The translations under genes and the position numbers were made by a program. From Haloferacaceae archaeon (lineage in GTDB: Archaea; Halobacteriota; Halobacteria; Halobacteriales; Haloferacaceae), in the NCBI GenBank assembly GCA_003554115.1, contig PWFE01000134.1, positions 1 to 8,687 on the forward strand: a stretch of 8,687 nucleotides of DNA. The letters run 5' to 3'. This document shows, piece after piece, positions 1 through 6,933 of the stretch; the first letter of the stretch is position 1; every line of letters starts with the position of its first letter. Under the pieces are notes generated by a model. That model was not told the origin of the DNA, made no database searches, and saw only the letters and a program-made list of their open reading frames with translations.

Positions 1-755
1 GAATCGAGTTCGTCGACGCCCGACGACAGCGTCGAAAGCTCGCCCTCGCGGTAGTGCGCAGACGGATTGAGTGTGGGCCACAGCTGCATGCCGGTGTCGT
101 CGATGGTGACCGTATGCGGCCCGCGGCGGGAGTCCGAACCACGAAATTTGGGAACGGTTAGTGTTCGCCGTTCTGCAGTCGACTCCAAAGATAATACGGA
201 ATCAACCAGAAACTGCAGGTCGTCGTCAGTCACCGACGCTGCGGCCTGCGAGGTCAACACCACGGTCGCGCCCTTCGATTTCAGGAAGTCGATCAGACTC
301 AGCACCTGCGTGCGGAACTGGCGTTCGTCGGGTGCGAGATACCGAAGTTCGGTGACCGGATCAATCAACACCCGTGTCGGCTCGACTGTGTCGACTGTCT
401 GGCGGATCTTTTCGACCATCGGGGTGGTCTCGACTTCGCCCGATTCGAACAGGTCGTACGACTGGTCGCCTTGGAACTCCGCACCGGACGGCGAGAGATC
501 AAGAAACTCGATGTGGTTAGTCTCAAGCCCGAATTGGGCGGCGGTCCGTTCAAGATACGCCGTGGGCTCGCCGAGATTGATGTAGACGGCCGGCTCGTTG
601 CTCGCTGTTAAAAAATGGAGACCAAAAATGGTTTTGCCCGCGCCGGGCGTTCCGCGGACGAGCGTTGCTGATTCGGGGAGCAGCCCCCCGTTTAAGACGG
701 TCTCAGCGTTTGGCACGCCGGTCTGTATTCGCTGCTGACCTGTCACATCGCTCAT
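1..755 (-). CDS. KaiC-like RecA-superfamily ATPase, 3' part missing
   Basis: The reading frame opens at the ATG at 755 and stays open to the left edge, giving 251 complete codons with no stop. It begins MSDVTGQQRIQTGVPNAE. It shows a complete first KaiC/RAD55-type ATPase domain (about residues 8-228) with Walker A GTPGAGKT at 35-42 and a Walker B-like strand RVLIDPVTEL at 128-137. Residues 241-251 (STLSSGVDELD) look like the start of a second KaiC domain, so the whole protein is probably a double-domain KaiC homologue of about 450-500 residues. Cyanobacterial KaiC has two adjacent catalytic glutamates after the second strand; here the matching place reads NLGEP (60-64), keeping one. The family is cytoplasmic ATPases often linked to archaeal signalling. 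Clock function is not implied, since no KaiA or KaiB gene is visible. It lies 84 bp downstream of the transducer gene on the same strand and could be co-transcribed or use its own TATA-like box. The family call is secure; the role is unknown. Confidence 0.9.
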   Translation of the reverse strand, partial: MSDVTGQQRIQTGVPNAETVLNGGLLPESATLVRGTPGAGKTIFGLHFLTASNEPAVYINLGEPTAYLERTAAQFGLETNHIEFLDLSPSGAEFQGDQSYDLFESGEVETTPMVEKIRQTVDTVEPTRVLIDPVTELRYLAPDERQFRTQVLSLIDFLKSKGATVVLTSQAAASVTDDDLQFLVDSVLSLESTAERRTLTVPKFRGSDSRRGPHTVTIDDTGMQLWPTLNPSAHYREGELSTLSSGVDELD

Positions 756-774
756 AGTGGCTCATTCGCACGTC

Positions 775-782
775 TTACATAA
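775..782 (-). promoter_or_regulatory. TATA-like box for the KaiC-like gene
   Basis: The minus strand reads TTATGTAA, centred about 24 nt upstream of the KaiC-like ATG. This is the spacing expected for a leaderless haloarchaeal transcript. A nearly identical TTATGTA element sits at the same distance before the preferred cheW start. The match to the TTTAWA consensus is imperfect, so the promoter is an inference. Confidence 0.4.
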
Positions 783-839
783 TACATTTGCCCAGTTTCG
801 GCCCCGTTCGGTCGCTCGAAACAGCCCTCACTCGCCGAC

Positions 840-2375
840 TTAGTCGACGAGTTCGGAGACGGTTGATTCGATCGCTTCGACCTGCTGGACCTGCTGTTCG
901 TTCGCCGCAGCGACGCTCTGGATTTCTGCGGCAACCGATTCGGATTCTTCGACCAGCTCGTTGATCATCGAAGCAACCTCCTCGGTCGAGGCGGCCTGAT
1001 CGTCCGTAGCATCCGAGACCTCTCGAATCCCATCAGAGGCCTCTTTGACCGCGGTTTCGATCGCTTCAAGCGTCGTCATCGCGGCTTCGACCTGTTCGAC
1101 ACCGGCGTCGACCTCCCGGGTCGTCTCCGCGAGACTCTGGACGGTCTCGTCGGCGTCGTCTTTGATCGCGCCGATTAGTCGCTCGATTTCGTTGGCGTGC
1201 TCTTGGGACTCGCCGGCCAGCGATTTGACCTCGTCGGCGACGACGGCGAAACCACTGCCGGCTTCGCCGGCGCGTGCGGCCTCAATGGAGGCGTTGAGCG
1301 CGAGAATGTTCGTCTGGTCGGCAATCGAGTTGATCACCTCGACGATCTCGTCGATTTTCCGGAGGCGGCTCTGCAGATCGTCGACGTCTTCGGTTACCTC
1401 TTGAGTCGACTGATCGATACGGTCCATCACGTCGATCGCATCACCTGCGGCCTCGCCGCCCTCGACGGCGAGCTCTTCGGCTTTGCCGCTCATCATTGCG
1501 ACCTCTTCAGCTGTCGAGGCGATCTCTTCGACGGTCGCCGACATGTCTTCGGTTTCGTCTGCGACCTCAGTCATCGATTCCGACGAGCGATGAGCATGGT
1601 CGGCGATCTCTTCGGCACTCTGGGAGACGCTATCTGCGGTCTTTCTGGCCTCTTCGACGCCGGATTCGACCTCAACAGCGACTGCTTGCTGGCGTTCGAG
1701 TTCGGCCTCGATCTGTGCCTGTTTTTCCCACTGGTTGCAGTAGTTCGTTATGAACGACATGAGCGTATCAACCAGATCGTGTTCTTCGTTGAGCCATGGG
1801 CCATCGTCTTCGGCGGGTCGCTGTTCGGTGTAGACGATCTCCATGACGATTTCGGTACCGCTGTCGGTTCGTGTTGTGTGTCGTAGTGGCTGTACGGTCG
1901 ACTCGTAGCCCCGAGAGGTGGCTTGGGCGTCGCCGGCGACGAGTCTGGCTTCCGTTACATCCGGGTACTGGAACCACTGCGGCAGCTCTGTGGCGTACGT
2001 CTTGATGAGCTCGTCGACCGGTTTTTCGAGTTCGCCGAACAGTTCGTTCGCACGTGTGATCGCATCCAACTCCTTGGTTCGCTCTTGGAGTGCGACCTGC
2101 GCTTCTGTGGCCGACAGCTGTCGGTACTCTTCGGCAAGCTCGAACTGTTCGGATGGTAGTGCGCTGTCGGTCGATGGCGTCTTGGCCGGGGGTTGCTGGC
2201 CATCGGCCAGTGGTGGCTGTTTCGATGCCGAAAGGTCGCTCCATTCAACCGTCTGACTCTCCGAATCGGCTGACTGCGGTGTCTTCTCGATAGACTTCAC
2301 TGAGTTATCGTTCGATTCCGCACCGTCCGTTTTGCCGCTCGCACCGATGAGCAGCCGGCTGAATAGTCCCTCCAT
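840..2375 (-). CDS. Soluble methyl-accepting chemotaxis transducer (Htr family)
   Basis: This 511-residue transducer has no hydrophobic segment long enough to span a membrane and no HAMP domain, so it should be a cytoplasmic sensor. Residues 1-75 are polar, Ser/Gln/Pro/Asp-rich and probably disordered. Residues 90-220 form an input domain of the GAF-like type also seen in sensor kinases: a helix with ERTKELDAI (98-106), then the signature [15 protein letters not shown] (131-145) and [15 protein letters not shown] (191-205). A long coiled coil follows. The conserted hairpin tip is unmistakable, with [19 protein letters not shown] at 353-371 and [12 protein letters not shown] at 376-387. This tip binds CheA and CheW. 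Glu pairs such as VEEIAS (282-287) and AEEVAM (289-294) look like methylation sites for CheR and CheB. There is no C-terminal CheR-tethering pentapeptide. The ATG at 2375 has a TATA box 25 nt upstream. The ligand cannot be told; redox, metabolite or gas sensing are all possible. Confidence 0.95.
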   Translation of the reverse strand: MEGLFSRLLIGASGKTDGAESNDNSVKSIEKTPQSADSESQTVEWSDLSASKQPPLADGQQPPAKTPSTDSALPSEQFELAEEYRQLSATEAQVALQERTKELDAITRANELFGELEKPVDELIKTYATELPQWFQYPDVTEARLVAGDAQATSRGYESTVQPLRHTTRTDSGTEIVMEIVYTEQRPAEDDGPWLNEEHDLVDTLMSFITNYCNQWEKQAQIEAELERQQAVAVEVESGVEEARKTADSVSQSAEEIADHAHRSSESMTEVADETEDMSATVEEIASTAEEVAMMSGKAEELAVEGGEAAGDAIDVMDRIDQSTQEVTEDVDDLQSRLRKIDEIVEVINSIADQTNILALNASIEAARAGEAGSGFAVVADEVKSLAGESQEHANEIERLIGAIKDDADETVQSLAETTREVDAGVEQVEAAMTTLEAIETAVKEASDGIREVSDATDDQAASTEEVASMINELVEESESVAAEIQSVAAANEQQVQQVEAIESTVSELVD

Positions 2376-2516
2376 GGTTGTCTGTCAATCTCACACTATA
2401 TAGCTATGACTAGCCGATTATCTGTTTTAATATTAAACAACTAAAATTTTGTATTAGGCTAACTTATATGTGTATATATTACTGCTGTCCCAACGAGTTG
2501 TCTGTCGACCTGCGGG
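2376..2516 (-). promoter_or_regulatory. AT-rich intergenic promoter region of the transducer gene
   Basis: The 141 bp between cheW and the transducer gene are strikingly AT-rich against the flanking GC-rich genes. TATATA at 2397-2402 is centred about 25 nt upstream of the transducer ATG, which fits a leaderless or very short-leader transcript. Upstream of it is a perfect 12-bp palindrome at 2426-2437. Runs of A/T at 2441-2450 and 2463-2481 could also serve as the T-rich terminator of cheW. The TATA box is well placed; the other roles are inference. Confidence 0.65.
2426..2437. repeat. Perfect 12-bp palindrome TTTAATATTAAA
   Basis: TTTAATATTAAA equals its own reverse complement and lies about 25 bp upstream of the transducer TATA box, where a regulator could bind. 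AT-rich DNA produces short palindromes by chance, so an operator role is only a suggestion. Confidence 0.35.
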
Positions 2517-2984
2517 CTACTCAGTGGCAATCTCCGGGGAGACCCAGACAACAAAGCCCTCGTCGGCTTTGACGATCCCGATGACGTGCTCGTCGCCGGC
2601 TGTCGCCGTTTTGTCGACCATCTCGGGCGTTACGTTCCGGACCTGATAGACCTCGTCGACGATCCAGCCGAGCGTCGAATCGCTGTCAGCATGGGTAGAA
2701 TCGAGCACGACGATCCGGTCTTTGGCACCGTCCTCGCCGTTGTTGAACACCGTATTCGGGTTGATAATCGTCGTTGTCCGACCACGCAGATCCATGACAC
2801 CCTCGACGTGCGGCTCCGAGTTCGGAATCGGCGTCAACTCGCCGGCGTCGACGATCTCGTTGATCGCATCGATCTCCACACAGTAGGTGCCGTCGCCGAG
2901 TTTGAACTCCAGAACTTGGACCGGCTCATCGAGCGTCTCACCGGAAGCTGCGATCTCTGGATTGTTTGTGGTACTCTCGGACAT
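2517..2984 (-). CDS. cheW: CheW-like chemotaxis coupling protein
   Basis: CheW links transducer signalling tips to the CheA kinase in cytoplasmic arrays. From the start chosen here the protein is 155 residues, close to the usual CheW length, and begins MSESTTNNPE. The frame extends upstream to an earlier ATG at 3005, which would add seven residues (MFERYQN). The start at 2984 is preferred because a TATA-like TTATGTA is centred about 25 nt before it. Family motifs, numbered from this start, are a first strand VLEFKLGDGTYCVEI (24-38), the loop INEIVDAGELTPIPN (41-55), and the hallmark VEGVMDLRGRTTTI (60-73), where the LRG arginine is typical of CheW. After this the usual Asp of the ...IDL strand is Asn (IINPN, 73-77). 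The last strand pair is WIVDEVYQVRNV and GFVVWV. The gene is 141 bp upstream of the transducer on the same strand, so it is probably a dedicated coupler for it. The CheW call is firm; which of several paralogues it is cannot be told. Confidence 0.92.
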   Translation of the reverse strand: MSESTTNNPEIAASGETLDEPVQVLEFKLGDGTYCVEIDAINEIVDAGELTPIPNSEPHVEGVMDLRGRTTTIINPNTVFNNGEDGAKDRIVVLDSTHADSDSTLGWIVDEVYQVRNVTPEMVDKTATAGDEHVIGIVKADEGFVVWVSPEIATE

Positions 2985-3005
2985 ATTCTGGTATCGTTCG
3001 AACAT

Positions 3006-3077
3006 CTACATAACTGTATCTGCGAGTGTCTCAGTTCTGAGTCTCCGCTGTTGAGAAAGACGCAGGGTCATTTTATA
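3006..3077 (-). promoter_or_regulatory. Promoter elements upstream of cheW
   Basis: Two candidates are visible. TATAAAA (minus strand, 3077-3071) is a near-perfect archaeal TATA box and would place the transcript start near 3048, leaving a leader of roughly 40-65 nt. TTATGTAG (3013-3006) is weaker but centred about 25 nt before the ATG at 2984, so it would give a leaderless mRNA. Both lie in the gap after the MATE gene, which shows that cheW does not need the upstream operon's promoter. Confidence 0.55.
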
Positions 3078-3122
3078 CTCATCAAACGAACAGTCGACGG
3101 TGCTGATTGTTGCGGCTTGTTT

Positions 3123-4550
3123 CTACTGTGGAGTCGTTACTTGCTCGCTGTCGACAATCCCACCGGTCCACGTCCCGCGCCGGAACCACGCGACAGCGAT
3201 GATAAACGACAGCAGCGCGCCCACTGCGTAGGCCCACCAGAGTCCCGAAACACCCCACTCAAGTGCGGCAATCGTCACGCCGGTCCCCGGAATCGTGTAG
3301 GCCCATCCAAAGGCGAAGACGAGTGCGACCGGAATCCGAAAGATCCACCGCGAGAGGAACGACAGCACCATCGCGACTTTCGTTACGCCCGCCCCCCGGA
3401 ACCCGCCCTGGATCACCATCACGCCGCCGAAGAAGGCCCAAAAGGGTGCGACGATCCGCAGGAAGACAACACCCTCGGCGATCACCTCGGGGTCGTCGAT
3501 GAAAATTCCGATAGCGGCGGCCGGAAACGCGACAACGACCCCGGCGGCTGCAAACAGAATCGCCATCGTCGCCGCCGTGGCTTTCCAGACGACTTCGCTG
3601 GCCCGCGCCGGCGTCGACGCGCCTAGATTCTGCCCGACGCCCGTGGCGGTGGCCTGGCCGATGGCTCCCGAGACGGTCCACGAGACGGACATTAGCCGGA
3701 CGCCGATACCGTAGGCCGCGATGGCGGCGACGCTGAACTGCGCAACGAGGCCAGCCATCACAACCGCCGCAAAGCTTCGGGCCCAGCCGTCGATAGTCGC
3801 GGGATAGCCGATGTCGACGAGCTGGCGTTGAATTTTCCAGTCGGGCCACAGCTCGCCGAGGTTGAGCTCGACGCCGTAGCCGCCCCGAAGCAGTATATAA
3901 ATCCCTGCAGCCACAGCCACCCCGCGAGCAATAAACGTCGCCACTGCTGCCCCCTGGGTGCCGAGTTCGGGGAACGGCCCCCAGCCGAGAATGAAGAAGG
4001 GATCAAGCACGACATTCAACCCGGCCGAAAACACCATCAGCCACATCGCGGTTTTGGTGTCGCCAGCTCCCTGGAGGGCGGCCCGAAACGCGAAAAACAG
4101 GAAGATGAGTGGGAGACTCAGAAAGATGATCTCGATGTAGGCGAGTGCCTCGACGAACACTTGGTCTTCGGCCCCAATCGCACCGAGCAGCGGCTCACGA
4201 AACGCCAGCCCAATCGCCGCCAGAACCGTTCCAACGACGGTCGTCAACAGCGCGGTCTGAGCAACGACCCGGTTTGCCTGCTCGGGGTTGTCTGCGCCGA
4301 TATGCTGAGACACCAGCGCGATGGTTGCGGCGGTGATCCCCATCGCCGTCGAGATGAACATCCACGACAGCGGAAACATGAGCGACACCGCGGCGACCGC
4401 ATCCCCGCTGACCCGGCCGACCCAGAACATATCCGCGAGGTTGTAGAACGTTTGCAATAAGTTACCTAACACCAAAGGCCACGCCAGCGTCAGCAGTTTG
4501 GGCGTGATCGCGCCAGTCGTCATGTCGACCGGCGAGCTGCGGGCGCTCAC
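3123..4550 (-). CDS. MATE family multidrug/toxin exporter
   Basis: This is a polytopic membrane protein of 475 residues, the usual MATE length, with about twelve hydrophobic helices in two repeated bundles. MATE proteins expel organic cations, drugs or metabolites in exchange for Na+ or H+. Visible family features are LAWPLVLGNLLQTFYNLAD (22-40), AFRAALQGAGDTKTAM (154-169), AGLNVVLDPFFILGWG (176-191), and the matching second-half stretch FFGGVMVIQGGFRGAGVTKV. Asp40, Asn179 and Asp183 lie where archaeal MATE proteins such as PfMATE carry functional N-lobe acidic and polar residues, though I place them by eye. The first codon is GTG at 4550, only 3 nt after the stop of the SDR gene. An ATG at 4523 (MTTGAITPKLL) would also keep all helices and is a fair alternative start. 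The tight spacing makes a two-gene operon very likely. The substrate is unknown. Confidence 0.93.
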   Translation of the reverse strand: MSARSSPVDMTTGAITPKLLTLAWPLVLGNLLQTFYNLADMFWVGRVSGDAVAAVSLMFPLSWMFISTAMGITAATIALVSQHIGADNPEQANRVVAQTALLTTVVGTVLAAIGLAFREPLLGAIGAEDQVFVEALAYIEIIFLSLPLIFLFFAFRAALQGAGDTKTAMWLMVFSAGLNVVLDPFFILGWGPFPELGTQGAAVATFIARGVAVAAGIYILLRGGYGVELNLGELWPDWKIQRQLVDIGYPATIDGWARSFAAVVMAGLVAQFSVAAIAAYGIGVRLMSVSWTVSGAIGQATATGVGQNLGASTPARASEVVWKATAATMAILFAAAGVVVAFPAAAIGIFIDDPEVIAEGVVFLRIVAPFWAFFGGVMVIQGGFRGAGVTKVAMVLSFLSRWIFRIPVALVFAFGWAYTIPGTGVTIAALEWGVSGLWWAYAVGALLSFIIAVAWFRRGTWTGGIVDSEQVTTPQ

Positions 4551-4553
4551 AGC

Positions 4554-5213
4554 TCAGGCCGACTGGATCGCCTCAACGGTCAGCAGGCGGTCGGCTGGAT
4601 CGAGTGCCGAATCGAGTGCCGCTCGTCCCACTCGGTCGACCGACAGCGGACGGCTTTCGCCCAGTTGTCCGGCCACCAGTTCGATCTCATCGACCACACT
4701 ACACAGCCAGTTGAGCGGCCGCGGGAAATGCGGCTGGTCGGGGCCGTAGACGGGGCCAGGCCGGAGCACGACCGTCTCAAGGTTGAGATCCTCGATTGCG
4801 CGCTCTGCCCGTCGTTTCGACCGAAGATACGCCCGCCGGGCGGTCGGATAGTTGGCGGCCGACGACAGAAACACGAAGCTGTCGACGCCTGCGCGTTCAG
4901 CCTCTAAGGCCGTGAGAATCGCCGAATCGCCGTTGACTCGCTCGAAGGTCACACCCTCCTGTGGGTTCTCGTGAGCGATGCCGACGCTGTGGACGACGGC
5001 GTCGACCCCGCGCAAGCGGTCCCGCCAGGCGTGGGGTGCGAACAGGTCCGCGCTGGTCCACTCAACGCTGTCTGCCCACCGGTCGGTTACGTCCAGATCG
5101 TCGGGGCGGCCACCACGGGAGACGCTGCGGACTGCGTGGCCCTCGTCGACCGCCTGTCGACAGATCGCTCGTCCAATGAATCCACTACCGCCGACAACGA
5201 GAAGCCGTGTCAT
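4554..5213 (-). CDS. NAD(P)-binding SDR/NDUFA9-like epimerase-family protein
   Basis: This is an atypical or extended short-chain dehydrogenase of 219 residues from the ATG at 5213 (MTRLLVVGGSGFIG). A start at 5222 would add only MGV; the inner ATG is preferred because the Rossmann strand normally begins right after the start. The dinucleotide-binding motif GGSGFIG is at residues 8-14, VDAVVHSVG at about 70-78, a Ser-Ser pair at 117-118 and YLRSK at 129-133, which fits the YxxxK catalytic pair. The LRPGPVYGP motif at 150-158 is typical of NAD-dependent epimerases and NDUFA9-like proteins. At about 220 residues it is shorter than classic epimerases (about 300), with a reduced C-terminal substrate domain. 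Haloarchaeal relatives are often annotated as NADH-ubiquinone oxidoreductase 39 kDa-like, without proof of such a role. The stop TGA is 3 nt from the MATE start, so the two are likely translated from one mRNA. The substrate is unknown. Confidence 0.88.
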   Translation of the reverse strand: MTRLLVVGGSGFIGRAICRQAVDEGHAVRSVSRGGRPDDLDVTDRWADSVEWTSADLFAPHAWRDRLRGVDAVVHSVGIAHENPQEGVTFERVNGDSAILTALEAERAGVDSFVFLSSAANYPTARRAYLRSKRRAERAIEDLNLETVVLRPGPVYGPDQPHFPRPLNWLCSVVDEIELVAGQLGESRPLSVDRVGRAALDSALDPADRLLTVEAIQSA

Positions 5214-5281
5214 AACTCCCATAGGGTCGGTGGGTACCTGGGAGTTGTGGTTGAGTAGGGTGTGGCTACCACCGCGCGCTG

Positions 5282-5304
5282 GCAGTATAGCAGTTGACTA
5301 CTGC
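5282..5304. repeat. Inverted repeat in the leader/promoter of the SDR-MATE unit
   Basis: GCAGTA at 5282-5287 is matched by TACTGC at 5299-5304, and the inner GCAGT (5290-5294) also pairs with the same right arm. On the minus strand the left arm overlaps a TATA-like CTATAC (5290-5285) about 70 nt upstream of the SDR start. GACTACT also occurs twice, at 5296-5302 and 5309-5315. It could be a regulator site or a small RNA hairpin; the arms are short. Confidence 0.35.
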
Positions 5305-5314
5305 ACCCGACTAC

Positions 5315-5854
5315 TCATAAGAGAGCCTGAATCGTCGACAGCGCGAACACCGAACCGAGCGTAATAAGCACCGTCCAGGCGGCGATACTGGCAGTCATCC
5401 ACAGCGCGGTCGACCGCCGAGTTGAGCCGAGACCGAGCGCAAAGACGGCCGCCAGATGGACGCCTGTGCTCACGGGTGAGGCAGCCGCGAGGCCGGGTAG
5501 ACCGTATTTGTTCCAGAGCTGTTTGGCGCGCTTCCGGCGCTTGGATGGCTCGCTGTCGTCGCGTCGACGCTTTAGATAGGCCGCAACGCGTTCGTGGGCT
5601 GCAATAATGCCATAGATCGGCAGAAGATTGCCCAGAAAGGCAGCGATAGCGACCGCGACGGGCTGGAAGCCGAGTCCGACACCGATCGGTATCACGACTA
5701 GAATTTCGAGCAGCGGTATCGCTGCCAACAGAAAGATCAGTCCATAGCCACCGAGGCCGTCGGCGTCGGCCAACAGCTCACGAGCCCAGACCTCCGGACT
5801 CTGGGCAAGTGAGCTCTGGCCAAGGATCTCAACACTGGCGAGCGCGAGGCTCAT
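5315..5854 (-). CDS. Small multidrug-export family membrane protein
   Basis: This 179-residue integral membrane protein looks like the family annotated as putative small multi-drug export protein (Pfam Sm_multidrug_ex, COG2426). Hydrophobic segments are at about 37-61, 64-86, 118-141 and 149-172. The first carries the family-type acidic turn IPLLEILVVIPIGVGLG (46-62), with Glu50 inside the membrane. The third has NKYGLPGLAAASPVSTGVH (115-133). A basic cytoplasmic loop KRRRDDSEPSKRRKRAKQ lies between them (95-112). Drug export has not been established for most of this family, and a broader role in lipid or small-molecule transport is possible. The ATG at 5854 has a TAAA-containing box about 26 nt upstream. 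It is the gene before the SDR-MATE pair, 90-100 bp away, so it may belong to the same membrane-transport neighbourhood without being in the operon. Confidence 0.75.
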   Translation of the reverse strand: MSLALASVEILGQSSLAQSPEVWARELLADADGLGGYGLIFLLAAIPLLEILVVIPIGVGLGFQPVAVAIAAFLGNLLPIYGIIAAHERVAAYLKRRRDDSEPSKRRKRAKQLWNKYGLPGLAAASPVSTGVHLAAVFALGLGSTRRSTALWMTASIAAWTVLITLGSVFALSTIQALL

Positions 5855-5875
5855 AGCTGTACGCAGAGACGAGGC

Positions 5876-5883
5876 CCTTTAGG
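5876..5883 (-). promoter_or_regulatory. TATA-like box for the small export-family gene
   Basis: The minus strand reads CCTAAAGG, centred about 26 nt upstream of the ATG at 5854, the spacing of a leaderless haloarchaeal promoter. The rest of the 91-bp gap to the next gene shows no other clear signal and no obvious T-run terminator. Confidence 0.4.
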
Positions 5884-5945
5884 TACTGTCGAATTGGGTC
5901 TCAGTCGACTTTTCACCTCTCATCTGTCTTCGCCCAACAAGATCG

Positions 5946-6926
5946 TCAGTTCGACAGCATCTCAGCGGGTGTCTGCTGTTGTTGCCAGTCAGTGATCTCG
6001 ACATCGTCGCGGTGGTATGGCTCGTACACGTCGTAGTGTTGGAACCACGTCGCGCGGTCGAACCATCCTGGACCCTGGATTCGAACCGACGGCGGCGGTG
6101 CGATACCCATTGTCAGATAACAGTCCCGGATTTGGCATCTGAGGTGAGCGACAACGTGATCTTGGAACGCTGTGAGTGAATCTGGCTCATACGGTGGGAG
6201 TTCGATGCGCGCATCGGGGTTTCGATCAATCTCTGGTGCGTCGGTTTCGATTGTTTCTGTCTGATTCGAGGCTGGCGACCACATGATGTGGACGCCCGAG
6301 ACTGCTTCGATGAACTGCTCGGCTACCGCTGGTTCATCTGTTGGCTCACCATCGGGAGTCTCGGCTTGAAGTGTCTCTAAGCGGTCGTACAGCCCTGTCG
6401 AATCAGTTGCGGCCTTGAGGGTTTCCTGTAGGGTATCGAACAGGCCTTGTGTGGGATCTGGTGTGGCGTCCTGGAGATCTTCGTGAGCAACGTCGAGATA
6501 CACGTCCTTACGGTAGTACGTTGGCTGGTTCTCGGCCGCATCTGGAACCGCAACAACGGGGTCGGCACGGCCGGCGTGGTGCTGCATCTGCTGGTAGAGA
6601 TCACCAAAGTATGTCTCGAATGTCTCTTCGGAGAGGCTGTCGATGAACGCCGCCACAGCACTAATCCGGTCTGGGTTTGGTAATGGTGGCAACGTGTCGT
6701 AGCTGCGCTGGCGGTAGACGTAGTATTTGGCGAACCGCTGGGCCTGGGCGACGTGTTCGTTTTCTTCTAGTGTGCGGTCGCTGGGGTCGTCTGGATAGCC
6801 ATCTTGATTATGTGCATAGATTTCACCGCTCTTTTTATGCATCTCAATTTGGTGCTTTGTCCCGTTATTATCAGTAACTTTTGCCCCAATATCTTCCTCG
6901 TCTTCCCCGATAATTGTGCATTTCAT
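5946..6926 (-). CDS. Unrecognised acidic protein paired with the DUF4157 gene
   Basis: I do not recognise this family. From the ATG at 6926 it is 326 residues and begins MKCTIIGEDEEDIGAKVTD. Upstream in-frame ATGs at 6950 and 6965 would overlap the DUF4157 gene by 17 or 32 nt; the start at 6926 lies 7 nt after that stop. The N-terminal 45 residues look beta-rich (KCTIIGE, AKVTDNNG, HQIEMHKKSGEIYAH). A helical, aromatic-rich middle follows, with RFAKYYVYRQRSYDTLPPLP at about 64-83 and FETYFGDLYQQMQHH. There is an acidic Thr/Pro-rich linker at about 185-245. The C-terminal domain contains FQDHVVAHLRCQIRDCYLTM (255-274), with an HVVAH that recalls a metal-binding pair but lacks a Glu, and then GPGWFDRATWFQHYDVYEPY (286-305). 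There is no signal peptide or membrane segment. The first part is visibly richer in A+T than its neighbours. Coupling to the DUF4157 gene suggests a partner, inhibitor or adaptor of that protein, but this is inference. Confidence 0.85.
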   Translation of the reverse strand: MKCTIIGEDEEDIGAKVTDNNGTKHQIEMHKKSGEIYAHNQDGYPDDPSDRTLEENEHVAQAQRFAKYYVYRQRSYDTLPPLPNPDRISAVAAFIDSLSEETFETYFGDLYQQMQHHAGRADPVVAVPDAAENQPTYYRKDVYLDVAHEDLQDATPDPTQGLFDTLQETLKAATDSTGLYDRLETLQAETPDGEPTDEPAVAEQFIEAVSGVHIMWSPASNQTETIETDAPEIDRNPDARIELPPYEPDSLTAFQDHVVAHLRCQIRDCYLTMGIAPPPSVRIQGPGWFDRATWFQHYDVYEPYHRDDVEITDWQQQQTPAEMLSN

Positions 6927-6933
6927 ATGTGAT

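Noticed and set aside
67..585. Plus-strand open frame of 172 codons at the left edge
   Set aside because: It is antisense to the KaiC-like ATPase, whose Walker motifs are clear on the minus strand.
1..755. A KaiABC circadian clock
   Set aside because: Only a KaiC-like ATPase is present, with no KaiA or KaiB, and most archaeal KaiC homologues are not clock proteins.
1197..1886. Plus-strand open frame of 229 codons opposite the transducer
   Set aside because: It is the reverse complement of the highly conserved transducer coding sequence, with no promoter or recognisable domain of its own.
2586..3626. Plus-strand open frame of 346 codons opposite cheW and the end of the MATE gene
   Set aside because: It is antisense to two well-supported genes and crosses their intergenic promoter region. 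Its product is Arg/Pro/His-rich, unlike acidic haloarchaeal proteins, as is usual for shadow frames in GC-rich DNA.
3828..4460. Plus-strand open frame of 210 codons opposite the MATE gene
   Set aside because: The product is basic and low-complexity, and it mirrors the membrane protein codons; it is a shadow frame.
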